Shown piece after piece: positions 23,734 to 31,617 of a stretch of 64,000 nt of DNA. Below the pieces are notes generated by a model. The model searched no databases, was not told the DNA's origin, and was given only the letters and a program-made list of their open reading frames with translations. The position numbers and the translations under genes are program-made. Position 1 is the first letter of the stretch. Every line of letters starts with the position of its first letter. The DNA is taken from contig NZ_JAWQUO010000002.1 of assembly GCF_033446605.1 (NCBI RefSeq), forward strand, positions 1 to 64,000, written 5' to 3'. Source of the DNA: Iodobacter sp025352645. GTDB taxonomy: Bacteria; Pseudomonadota; Gammaproteobacteria; Burkholderiales; Chitinibacteraceae.

Positions 23734-25560
23734 ATGTCTGTTCATCCCAAGCTTGCTGAAGTCACCGCCCGTATTATTGCAAGAAGCCAAGGGCCTCGTT
23801 CACGTTATTTAGCCCGCCTTGAGTTGGCTGCGAGTAAGGAGCCATCGCGTAAAGGTTTAGCCTGTACAAATCAGGCTCATGCTTGGGCTGCTGCGCCAGA
23901 AAACGACAAAATTATGATGCGCGAAATGCGTCAACCTAATTTGGGAATTGTCTCTGCATACAATGACATGCTGTCGGCACACCAACCCTTTGAAACTTTC
24001 CCTGCTCTGATTAAAGAAGCTGTTCGCCAAGCGGGTGCAACTGCACAATTTGCGGGTGGCGTACCTGCAATGTGTGATGGGGTAACCCAAGGCCAGCCGG
24101 GTATGGAGCTGAGCTTGTTTAGCCGCGATGTGATCGCAATGTCTACCGCAATTGGCCTATCGCACAATGTGTTTGATAGCGTAGTTTGCTTAGGCGTTTG
24201 TGACAAGATTGTACCGGGCTTATTGATTGGTGCTCTGCAGTTTGGTCATTTGCCAACGGTGTTTGTTCCCGCTGGGCCAATGACTTCTGGCATTGCTAAT
24301 AGTGAAAAAGCCAAGGCGCGCCAATTATTTGCCGAAGGTAAATGTGGCCGTGAAGAATTATTAGCTTCAGAAGAAGGCTCTTACCACGGTGCGGGTACTT
24401 GCACCTTTTTTGGTACGGCCAATTCTAATCAAATGTTGATGGAAGTGATGGGTCTGCACTTGCCAGGTGCGGCCTTTGTAAACCCAAATACACCGCTGCG
24501 TGATGCCTTGACTGTTGCGGCAGCACAACGTGCGATTGCCATTACCTATAAGGGCGATGAGTTTACCCCTGTAGGTAAAGTGGTCGATGAAAAATGTATT
24601 GTGAACGGCATTGTTGGCCTGATGGCAACCGGCGGCTCAACCAATCACACCATTCACTTAATCGCTATTGCGCGGGCTGCGGGCATTATTATTGATTGGA
24701 CAGATTTTGATGATTTGTCGGCGATTATTCCGCTGCTCGCCAAAATTTATCCCAATGGCTCGGCAGATGTAAATCACTTCCATGCCGCTGGTGGTATGGG
24801 TTTCTTGATTCGCGAGCTGCTGGATGCAGGTTTAATGCACGAAGACGTGCTGACCGTAGCAGGCAAGAGCCTGCGCCCTTACGCCAATGAGCCTTTCCTT
24901 GGCGAAGATGGCAAGGCGGTATGGCGTGCTGCACCTACCGAGCCAGTGGATGACAATGTGGTTCGTCACGCCAGTAATCCATTTAGCGCCGATGGTGGTT
25001 TACGTCTCCTCGCCGGTAATTTAGGCCGTTCCGTGATTAAAATTTCGGCTGTTAAGCCAGAAAACCGCAGCGTGCTTGCCCCTGCCATTGTGTTTAATGA
25101 TCAAGACGATGTGCTGGCCGCATTTAAGCGTGGCGAGTTAGAGAAAGATTTTGTGGTGGTGCTGCGCTTCCAAGGGCCGCGTGCTAATGGCATGCCCGAG
25201 CTGCATAAGCTCACCCCAGTACTGGGCCTATTGCAAGATCGTGGCTTTAAAGTGGCGCTGGTTACCGATGGCCGCATGTCGGGCGCATCGGGTAAGGTGC
25301 CATCGGCGATTCATATGACACCCGAAGTATTAAACGGTGGGCCTCTTGGCAAGGTGAGAAGCGGCGATATGATTCGCTTAGATGCCGATGCAGGCGTGGT
25401 TGAAGCCTTGGTTGATGCGGCTGAATGGGCTGCTCGAACCGTGGATACTGCAGATTTATCTGCGAACGAACATGGCATGGGGCGCGAGTTGTTCGCGACT
25501 TTCCGTGGTGCAGCAACCGGCGCAGAAGAAGGCGCGATCAGTATGGGCTTGGCTCATTAA
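23734..25560 (+). CDS. edd: Phosphogluconate dehydratase
   Basis: Dehydrates 6-phosphogluconate to 2-keto-3-deoxy-6-phosphogluconate; the first dedicated Entner-Doudoroff enzyme. The 608-aa product is of IlvD/Edd type with Fe-S cluster cysteines in MCDGVTQGQPGM, CLGVCDKI and GAGTCTFFGTANSNQ. FAGGVPAMCDG, LMATGGSTNHTIHL and TDGRMSGASGKVPSAIH are family-defining. GGAG upstream of ATG 23734. Heads edd-eda with gap following, divergent from zwf under probable HexR control. Confidence 0.97.
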   Translation: MSVHPKLAEVTARIIARSQGPRSRYLARLELAASKEPSRKGLACTNQAHAWAAAPENDKIMMREMRQPNLGIVSAYNDMLSAHQPFETFPALIKEAVRQAGATAQFAGGVPAMCDGVTQGQPGMELSLFSRDVIAMSTAIGLSHNVFDSVVCLGVCDKIVPGLLIGALQFGHLPTVFVPAGPMTSGIANSEKAKARQLFAEGKCGREELLASEEGSYHGAGTCTFFGTANSNQMLMEVMGLHLPGAAFVNPNTPLRDALTVAAAQRAIAITYKGDEFTPVGKVVDEKCIVNGIVGLMATGGSTNHTIHLIAIARAAGIIIDWTDFDDLSAIIPLLAKIYPNGSADVNHFHAAGGMGFLIRELLDAGLMHEDVLTVAGKSLRPYANEPFLGEDGKAVWRAAPTEPVDDNVVRHASNPFSADGGLRLLAGNLGRSVIKISAVKPENRSVLAPAIVFNDQDDVLAAFKRGELEKDFVVVLRFQGPRANGMPELHKLTPVLGLLQDRGFKVALVTDGRMSGASGKVPSAIHMTPEVLNGGPLGKVRSGDMIRLDADAGVVEALVDAAEWAARTVDTADLSANEHGMGRELFATFRGAATGAEEGAISMGLAH

Positions 25561-25574
25561 TTAAGTTGTACGTT

Positions 25575-25603
25575 GGATGGGTGGAGCTGCGTTTAACCCA
25601 TCC
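25575..25603. repeat. Small hairpin repeat in the edd-eda gap
   Basis: GGATGGGT (25575-25582) and ACCCATCC (25596-25603) face each other and are followed by TAC, resembling the GTAGGGTGGGCA family in degenerate form. It occupies the 84-bp gap between edd and eda. Confidence 0.55.
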
Positions 25604-25644
25604 TACTTATCTCATCATTTACTACAGAACAGGAAGAACGACCC

Positions 25645-26268
25645 ATGCAAATTCGCGAAATCATGCGCTCTTGTCCGGTGATGCCGGTTTTGGTCATCGA
25701 GAAAGTAGAGCACGCCGTTCCCTTGGCCAAGGCCTTGGTTGAGGGTGGCATCTGTGTTCTTGAAGTGACTTTACGTACCGAAGCGGCTTTGGCTGCAGTG
25801 CGTGCAATTGTTGATAATGTGCCTGGTGCTATTGTGGGTGTGGGTACCGTGGTGCGTCCTGAGCAATTTGCTGAAGCGAAAGCGGCTGGTGCAGTTTTTG
25901 CCGTAACGCCTGGCCTTACACCTAAGCTAGCTGCTGCTGCTCGTGCTGCAAAAATTGAATTACTACCAGGTGTGATGACGCCTTCTGAAGCGATTGCTGC
26001 TTTGGAAGAAGGCTTTGACGCGCTGAAATTATTCCCTGCTGAACAAGCCGGTAGCTTAGGTATGCTTAAAGCCATCGGTGGCCCGCTGCCACAAATCTTA
26101 TTCTGCCCAACTGGTGGTGTAAGTCTTGAATCTGCACCTAAGCTCTTGGCCTTGCCAAACGTAGGCTGCGTGGGCGGCTCGTGGCTGGCCCCTAAGGAAA
26201 TGGTTGCAGCGGGTGATTGGGCGGGTATTACCGCTTTGGCCCGCGCTGCAGCAGCATTGGCTAAATAA
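25645..26268 (+). CDS. eda: KDPG aldolase (2-keto-3-deoxy-6-phosphogluconate aldolase)
   Basis: Cleaves KDPG to pyruvate and glyceraldehyde-3-P. The 207-aa class I aldolase has the Schiff-base lysine in FDALKLFPAEQAG (about 130) and the catalytic Glu in GGICVLEVTLRTEAAL (about 43). VGVGTVVRPEQ and CPTGGVSLE form the phosphate site. Lies 84 bp after edd. Its products feed gap (downstream) and the aceEF-lpdA PDH. Confidence 0.97.
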   Translation: MQIREIMRSCPVMPVLVIEKVEHAVPLAKALVEGGICVLEVTLRTEAALAAVRAIVDNVPGAIVGVGTVVRPEQFAEAKAAGAVFAVTPGLTPKLAAAARAAKIELLPGVMTPSEAIAALEEGFDALKLFPAEQAGSLGMLKAIGGPLPQILFCPTGGVSLESAPKLLALPNVGCVGGSWLAPKEMVAAGDWAGITALARAAAALAK

Positions 26269-26276
26269 TTAAAACT

Positions 26277-26352
26277 TAGGGTGGGCACGGCTTTTGTACC
26301 TACGCGTAATGGCATGGCTCAATTCGCGTGGGCATAAAAATATGCCAGCCTT
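26277..26352. repeat. Degenerate GTAGGGTGGGCA element after eda
   Basis: TAGGGTGGGCA (26277-26287) with an inner CGCGTGGGCA (about 26325-26334) and a decayed closing arm TATGCCAGCCTTA (26341-26353). A weakened copy of the family at 13986 and 21111. Confidence 0.6.
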
Positions 26353-26496
26353 AAGATATGCATCAATATTTCACTATTTATAGGGAATAGCCATATCGTC
26401 AGCAAGACGACAGTTGGTTATGCTCTATATTCAATTTTTTATGCCTACCTACCCTAGGTAAGCGCTTTTTCTGATCTCACTGAGGAGCACCAGGCA

Positions 26497-27513
26497 ATGG
26501 CAGCAATTCGTATCGCAATTAACGGCTACGGTCGTATCGGTCGCAATGTACTACGCGCTTTGTATGAATCTGGCCGCACTGATGAATTCCAAATTGTGGC
26601 AATTAACGATCTGGGCGACGCTAAAACCAACGCTCACCTGACACAATACGATACTGTGCACGGCAAGTTTGCTGGCAAAGTATCGGTTGATGGCGATTTC
26701 ATGATCGTAAACGGCGATAAAATTCGCGTTTGCGCTCAGCGTAATCCGGCTGATCTGCCATGGGCAGAGATCGGCGTAGACGTGGTGATGGAATGCACTG
26801 GCTTTTTTGCTAGCAAAGCAAAAGCTTCTGCGCACATTACTGCTGGCGCGAAAAAAGTCATCATCTCTGCTCCTGGTGGCAGCGATGTAGACGCGACCAT
26901 CGTGTTCGGCGTAAACCATGACACACTGAAATCAACAGATACCGTGATTTCAAATGCATCATGCACCACCAACTGCTTAGCGCCGCTGGTTAAGCCATTG
27001 CACGATAAAATCGGTCTGGTTTCTGGCTTGATGACCACCATCCACAGCTACACCAATGACCAAGTTCTGACTGATGTGTATCACGAAGATCTACGCCGTG
27101 CTCGTTCAGCAACGCATTCCATGATCCCTACTAAGACTGGTGCAGCAGCTGCTGTGGCCTTGGTATTGCCAGAGCTGAAAGGCAAGCTGGATGGTTTTGC
27201 TGTGCGCGTACCAACGATCAATGTGTCTTTGGTTGATCTGACATTCACCGCAGCGCGTGAAACAACGGTTGAAGAAATCAACCAGATCATGAAGGAAGCG
27301 TCGGAAGGCTCACTAAAAGGCGTGTTGAACTATAACGACCTGCCTTTAGTCTCGATCGATTTCAACCATGATCCAGCGTCTTCCACCTACGAAGCATCGC
27401 AAACTAAGGTTTCCGGTGGCACTTTGGTGAAAGTACTGTCTTGGTACGACAACGAGTGGGGCTTCTCCAACCGTATGCTGGATACTACTAAGGCTTTGTG
27501 GAACGCAAAATAA
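26497..27513 (+). CDS. gap: Glyceraldehyde-3-phosphate dehydrogenase, type I
   Basis: NAD-dependent enzyme that turns the glyceraldehyde-3-P from Eda or glycolysis into 1,3-bisphosphoglycerate. The 338-aa product shows the NAD fold INGYGRIGRNVLRAL at the N-terminus, the catalytic cysteine in SNASCTTNCLAPL (about 155) and the histidine in TTIHSYTNDQ. The C-terminal WYDNEWGFSNRMLDTT is diagnostic. GAGGAG upstream of ATG 26497. It has a 228-bp upstream region, so probably its own promoter; I see no clear HexR palindrome there. Confidence 0.97.
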   Translation: MAAIRIAINGYGRIGRNVLRALYESGRTDEFQIVAINDLGDAKTNAHLTQYDTVHGKFAGKVSVDGDFMIVNGDKIRVCAQRNPADLPWAEIGVDVVMECTGFFASKAKASAHITAGAKKVIISAPGGSDVDATIVFGVNHDTLKSTDTVISNASCTTNCLAPLVKPLHDKIGLVSGLMTTIHSYTNDQVLTDVYHEDLRRARSATHSMIPTKTGAAAAVALVLPELKGKLDGFAVRVPTINVSLVDLTFTAARETTVEEINQIMKEASEGSLKGVLNYNDLPLVSIDFNHDPASSTYEASQTKVSGGTLVKVLSWYDNEWGFSNRMLDTTKALWNAK

Positions 27514-27540
27514 GCATCCATTACTGCTTGTAATACAAAA

Positions 27541-27567
27541 TGCCCACAGCGATGTGGGTATTTTTTT
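27541..27567 (+). terminator. Intrinsic terminator of gap
   Basis: CCCACA-GCGA-TGTGGG (27543-27558) followed by TATTTTTTT. Confidence 0.9.
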
Positions 27568-27790
27568 GCCTGCTATTGTTGGACTATGTAAAAAAATAAA
27601 AATCCCGTGCATCTAAAGCTTGGCGCACTAGGCCTCTCTATAAGCGCCTCAAGTTCATCACGAGTTGATGCATAGCTAGCCAGTCTATCGTTGATTTATA
27701 GCTTTAGCTTAGGTCTTCCTGATTATGCCTTTTACTCAATGAACTCTGTGTAGATGGATTTCTTGAGTGTTGGACGTGGTTTTTGAATGA

Positions 27791-27850
27791 GTAGGGCGGG
27801 TGAGACCCGCGAGGCATGCAGAAGAAATACGCGGGTTTCACCCGCTCTAC
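27791..27850. repeat. GTAGGGCGGGTGA-type inverted repeat
   Basis: GTAGGGCGGGTGAGACCCGC at 27791-27810 is answered by GCGGGTTTCACCCGCTCTAC at 27831-27850. Each arm is itself hairpin-like. A half copy lies at 2973-2992. Confidence 0.75.
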
Positions 27851-28083
27851 GATATTTATAATGAGATTAAGCAAGAGGCATAATTAGGTAGGTCTTTGTT
27901 GTCTTTGGATGCACGGGTTTGTCCTTGGCTTAAAACGGCCATTGCGCTTGCTTAGAAGTAGCGCACGCTGGGCTAGAAGGTAACTTGGACCTTCATGTGT
28001 GCTTTTGCTTGGGCGTAGTAGCTAGGTGGCAAATTCTTGAGCTTGCTAAGTAGTAAGCTGCATTTTAGATCGGCCCAAAAAGC

Positions 28084-28135
28084 GCCATCTCCGAGTGTTT
28101 TTATCGGGGATCCTAGTGTATCGCTGCACTTTCGT
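28084..28135. repeat. CGTCATCCCCG-type repeat, copy 2
   Basis: CGCCATCTCCGAGTGTTTTT, then ATCGGGGATCCTAG. Same order of blocks as the copies at 6758, 35690 and 53914, but degenerate. Confidence 0.55.
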
Positions 28136-28710
28136 TTAAGCGGTTAGAGCAATCTTGATTTGCCTCATGTTGAAAAACTTATTGCGGAGCACTTATACGA
28201 TGTTTTTTTACATGCTTTGGACTAATAGATGTTGCAGATCAACAACATCTGCTCTTGCTTAATGGCGGAGTTTTATCATTTACCAATACGATTTTAAATG
28301 CCAAATGAATTTTCCGGCTGTTTTTATTTCTATTTGTCATTACAGGTATGAAAATATTTTTAATTTTTTTATGGGTATTTTTTGATTTCCATATCAAATT
28401 TTTTGATTAATATCTTGGTAATTTTTGAATTTTTATTTGGTTTTATTTGTGAGATTTTTTTATTTTTAATCTGTATATACGCGCTCGTTTATTAAAAATA
28501 AGGTTTATTACTTAGTATAAGTGCCTTTTTTCTTTGTTGGTATTTTTACTTATAAGGGTTTGGTATTTTTACAGCAGAACAAAATTAATCGCTGTGTTTA
28601 TATATGGGCTTCGGAGCACCTAGTACGCATATTTATTTATAAGCGGATTCGTAGTGATGAATTAGCTTTAAGTAAAACGCGACAAGGTGATCTTTAAAAT
28701 CATATGGATC

Positions 28711-28731
28711 CGAATTCACACAGTGAATTCG
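28711..28731 (+). promoter_or_regulatory. Stable hairpin in the porin 5' leader
   Basis: CGAATTCAC-ACA-GTGAATTCG is a perfect 9-bp stem with a 3-base loop, no T-run, ending about 20 bp before the porin ribosome site (AAAGGAA). Likely protects the mRNA end or is a target for a regulatory RNA. Confidence 0.5.
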
Positions 28732-28760
28732 TGGCTCAACCAATATAAAGGAATTTCAGT

Positions 28761-29867
28761 ATGTTTAAGCGCGTTCTTATCGCTACTGCCGTATCCGCAA
28801 TGTTTGCAGCTCCTGCATTCGCTGACGTAACTATCAGCGGTTCTGCTGAAATGGACTTGATGTACAAGACCAACCAAGCTGGTACAGACGGCAAGGGTAA
28901 AGTTGCTGAAGAAATCGCCGTTGTGATCAACGTAGACGGTACAGACAAACTGGACACTGGCGACACACTAAAATGGCGTCTGGCGCAAAAAGTAGCAACT
29001 CCAGATCGTTACGATAGTTTCGGTCAACGTGAAGCTTGGATCGGTTACGAAACTAAGTTCGGTGAAGTTCGCTTCGGTAACCAGTTCTCTAACCAATATC
29101 TTGAAATGGATGGTTTCGCGAACAATGGTTCAGGCAACTTGTGGGCTGACTTTGGTTCGCAACAAGTTCAATACGCAAGCGGCGTAAGCTACTTCTCACC
29201 TAAATTCAGCGGCTTTAGCTTTGCTGGTCAATACGATCTAGGTAACGGCCGTAACTCAGCCCGCGCTATGGAATTGACAGCAAACTACACTGGCTACGGT
29301 TTTAATGTTGCTGCTGGTGCTGCTGAAGCGAAGAACGGCGCGAACGCTTCTTCTTCTGCGGGTACATTTGGTGGTTCTGAAAAAGGTTGGGGCCACTCAG
29401 GTGAATTCCTTGTAGGTACTAATGCAGAAAACAAACTGCGTACTTACAATATCGATGCTAAGTACAAGACTGGCGCGTTTGATTTAGCTGCTGGTTACAA
29501 GCGTAACGAATGGAATGGCACTGTTAATTTGGCTGTAGCTGGCCAAAAAACTACAGTTGACCAATTCTTGGTTGCTGCTGGTTACACTATGGGCAAAAAC
29601 AACTTCAACCTTGGCTATCAACGTGTGCAAGACAGCAAGACTGATGGCAATAAAGTTGATAACGGCATGAATGTTATTAACGCTCAGTACAACTACACGC
29701 TGTCTAAGAACACTGTTGCTTTTGCACAAGTTCGTCATCACATGCTAGATACAGCTGGTAAAGCTAGCGTAATGACAGAGAAGACTTCACAGCTTGATGG
29801 TTTTGCTATCGGTTCAGACAAGAAAAATGCAACACGCCTGATGGTAGGTACATGGACAGCGTTCTAA
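28761..29867 (+). CDS. General porin (Gram-negative, 16-strand type), first copy
   Basis: A 368-aa outer-membrane porin. Signal peptide MFKRVLIATAVSAMFAAPAFA, mature start DVTISGSAEMDLMYK, alternating beta-strand pattern with aromatic girdles and turns rich in Gly/Asn, and a C-terminal aromatic residue (TWTAF) as required for Bam insertion. Eyelet-type acidic/basic residues are plausible around 90-125. AAAGGAA ribosome site. Ends at its own terminator (29928). A paralogue follows 284 bp downstream. The long AT-rich leader suggests strong or regulated expression. Confidence 0.92.
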   Translation: MFKRVLIATAVSAMFAAPAFADVTISGSAEMDLMYKTNQAGTDGKGKVAEEIAVVINVDGTDKLDTGDTLKWRLAQKVATPDRYDSFGQREAWIGYETKFGEVRFGNQFSNQYLEMDGFANNGSGNLWADFGSQQVQYASGVSYFSPKFSGFSFAGQYDLGNGRNSARAMELTANYTGYGFNVAAGAAEAKNGANASSSAGTFGGSEKGWGHSGEFLVGTNAENKLRTYNIDAKYKTGAFDLAAGYKRNEWNGTVNLAVAGQKTTVDQFLVAAGYTMGKNNFNLGYQRVQDSKTDGNKVDNGMNVINAQYNYTLSKNTVAFAQVRHHMLDTAGKASVMTEKTSQLDGFAIGSDKKNATRLMVGTWTAF

Positions 29868-29927
29868 TTTAGAACCTGCTCATAAGCAATACGCCGGCAA
29901 TATGCTGGTGAGGCGCTTAGCCACCTT

Positions 29928-29962
29928 AAAAAACGCCACGATGTAAATCGTGGCGTTTTTTT
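29928..29962 (+). terminator. Intrinsic terminator of first porin
   Basis: AACGCCACGAT-GTAA-ATCGTGGCGTT with flanking A-run and a seven-T tail. Confidence 0.93.
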
Positions 29963-30151
29963 GTGCGTGCCAGCATCTGCGCCATTTATAGCAAATCGGT
30001 GTTGCGTTTGGGACACACAATGTTGCGGATATACGACGCAATATTGCGTGGGTTTGTACCTATTGAGTATTCTTGGCTGGTAGCACAAGCAATATATGCC
30101 TTGATGTACTGAAGTTAAAAAAATCAAATTCGCCTTTAGGAGAGATGAATT

Positions 30152-31225
30152 ATGTTTAAACGTGCTCTGATCGTGGCTGCTGTTGCAGCTGCTTGCTCTG
30201 CTTCTGCTTACGCTGAAGTAACTATTAGTGGTTCAGCAGAACTGGATGTTATGTACTACAGCAATCAAACTGCTGATGGTAAGGGCAAATTTGCTATTGA
30301 TACACCGGTTATTCTGAATTTTGACGGTGTGGATAAGTGGGACAATGGTATGTCCACTATCTGGCGCATTTCGCAAAAGCCAGGCCCTGGCGGTAGCGAT
30401 AAAGCAACTGCTCCAGCTGCATTTGGTACTCGTGAAGCTTACATCGGTGCTAAAGGTGGTTTTGGTTCGGTTAAGTTTGGTCGTATTTTCCAACAAACTT
30501 ACCTGCAAAAAGACTGGCCTTACCTGACTGATGGCTCGGGCAATACTGGTGAAGACCGTGGTGTTGGCTCAAGCGCTTTCTTTGATAATGCGATTGGCTA
30601 CGAAGGCACATTTGGTGCTGTTAACGTATTCGCATCTGCTGATCTGGGTACTGGTTTTACTGATAAGAAAAACGGTAAGCAGGGTTATGAATTGGGTGGT
30701 GGTGCAACATTTGGTGCATTCCACTTTGATGCCTCTTATCTTGCTCAGAAAAATGCTGCTGATGAAGAGAAAGCAACATTTAAGCTTGACGGTACTATTG
30801 ACAAGGCAGGTAAGCCTGCATTGTCAGCTACTGGCTATGACAGCACATTCTTCTTGGGTGGCCGCGCGGCATTTGGCGCTTTGACTTTGAGCTTAGATTG
30901 GGCGCATGACAAATATGATCGCACTGATGTTAAAGAAGACGCAATCCACGGTAAGGTTGGCTATAGCTTCAATGACAAACTGTCTCTGAATGCAGGCTGG
31001 ACGCATATCAAGGATAATGGCGCCGGTGATAAAAAAGCTGATCAGCTAAGCACTCAGCTTGCTTACAATTTGTCTAAGAACACTATGGCATTTGTGCAGT
31101 ATCGTTATATTAAACTGGGTGGTGCAGGTCTGAAGCCTGAGGGCTTCACATGGCAAGCACAAGGTATCGATAGCAGCAAAGACAGCATGCAACGTCTGGT
31201 TGTTGGTACATGGACAGGCTTCTAA
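30152..31225 (+). CDS. General porin, second copy
   Basis: A 357-aa outer-membrane porin paralogous to the one at 28761. Signal peptide MFKRALIVAAVAAACSASAYA, mature start EVTISGSAELDVMYYSNQ, the same C-terminal pattern (VVGTWTGF). AGGAGAG ribosome site. Tandem duplication and divergence are evident. Separate promoter and terminators imply independent regulation, perhaps alternate porins for osmolarity or nutrient state. Confidence 0.92.
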   Translation: MFKRALIVAAVAAACSASAYAEVTISGSAELDVMYYSNQTADGKGKFAIDTPVILNFDGVDKWDNGMSTIWRISQKPGPGGSDKATAPAAFGTREAYIGAKGGFGSVKFGRIFQQTYLQKDWPYLTDGSGNTGEDRGVGSSAFFDNAIGYEGTFGAVNVFASADLGTGFTDKKNGKQGYELGGGATFGAFHFDASYLAQKNAADEEKATFKLDGTIDKAGKPALSATGYDSTFFLGGRAAFGALTLSLDWAHDKYDRTDVKEDAIHGKVGYSFNDKLSLNAGWTHIKDNGAGDKKADQLSTQLAYNLSKNTMAFVQYRYIKLGGAGLKPEGFTWQAQGIDSSKDSMQRLVVGTWTGF

Positions 31226-31250
31226 TCGTTTAAATTACTTAAACGAAATT

Positions 31251-31276
31251 AAAACCCCGCTTAGGCGGGGTTTTTT
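31251..31276 (+). terminator. Intrinsic terminator of second porin
   Basis: AAAACCCCGC-TTAG-GCGGGGTTTTTT. Confidence 0.93.
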
Positions 31277-31336
31277 GCATTTATTGCTTGGAGTTTGTAT
31301 CTTGGGAGAGACTGGGTGATGTGTTTGCCGCAAACG

Positions 31337-31368
31337 CATAAAGCCCCTGATTTTCATCAGGGGCTTTA
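31337..31368 (-). terminator. Terminator downstream of tRNA-Ser
   Basis: A 14-bp perfect stem, ATAAAGCCCCTGAT paired with ATCAGGGGCTTTAT over loop TTTC. It follows the tRNA on the minus strand; T-rich flank on the plus side too. Confidence 0.85.
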
Positions 31369-31378
31369 TTTTTGAATC

Positions 31379-31469
31379 CTGGCGGAAGCGGTCGGATTCG
31401 AACCCACGGAGGACTTGCATCCTCGGCAGTTTTCAAGACTGCTGCCTTAAACCACTCGGCCACACTTCC
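31379..31469 (-). tRNA. tRNA-Ser (anticodon UGA)
   Basis: 91 nt including encoded CCA (31379-31381). Acceptor arms GGAAGTG and CGCTTCC pair fully with one G-T, D-loop GGCCGAGTGGTTTAAGGC, anticodon loop CTTGAAA (anticodon TGA), a long variable arm CCGAGGATGCAAGTCCTCC typical of class II tRNA-Ser, and T-loop GGTTCGAATCC. Reads codons UCA/UCG and probably UCU. Confidence 0.96.
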
Positions 31470-31617
31470 TTTGTGTCTTTGTCTTGCAACTCAGACAGGA
31501 ACGCATTCTAGCAGCTTTTTTAGGCTTGTGTAAACAATTTGAATAGAAAATAGCTTTTTTTGTTTGGATACTTAAAATGTTTAAAAAAACGCTGATAAAG
31601 CGCGGTACACAATCACT

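Larger units (their letters stand above)
27568..28760. other. 1.2-kb gene-free, AT-rich stretch before the first porin
   Basis: No frame here has a ribosome site plus plausible protein. It contains a GGGCGGGTGA-type inverted repeat (27791-27850), a CGCCATCTCCGAG repeat (28084-28135), a very AT-rich block (about 28280-28560) and a strong hairpin (28711-28731) 13 bp before the porin ribosome site. Some of the 27860-28080 part could be a decayed gene, but I recognise nothing. Confidence 0.6.

Noticed and set aside
25593..26315. 240-codon minus-strand frame opposite eda.
   Set aside because: Antisense shadow of eda, low complexity, no homology recognised.
28701..28717. CATATGGATCCGAATTC looks like an NdeI-BamHI-EcoRI cloning polylinker.
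   Set aside because: The EcoRI-like part is one arm of a natural perfect hairpin before the porin and no vector sequence flanks it. Chance is the simpler explanation.
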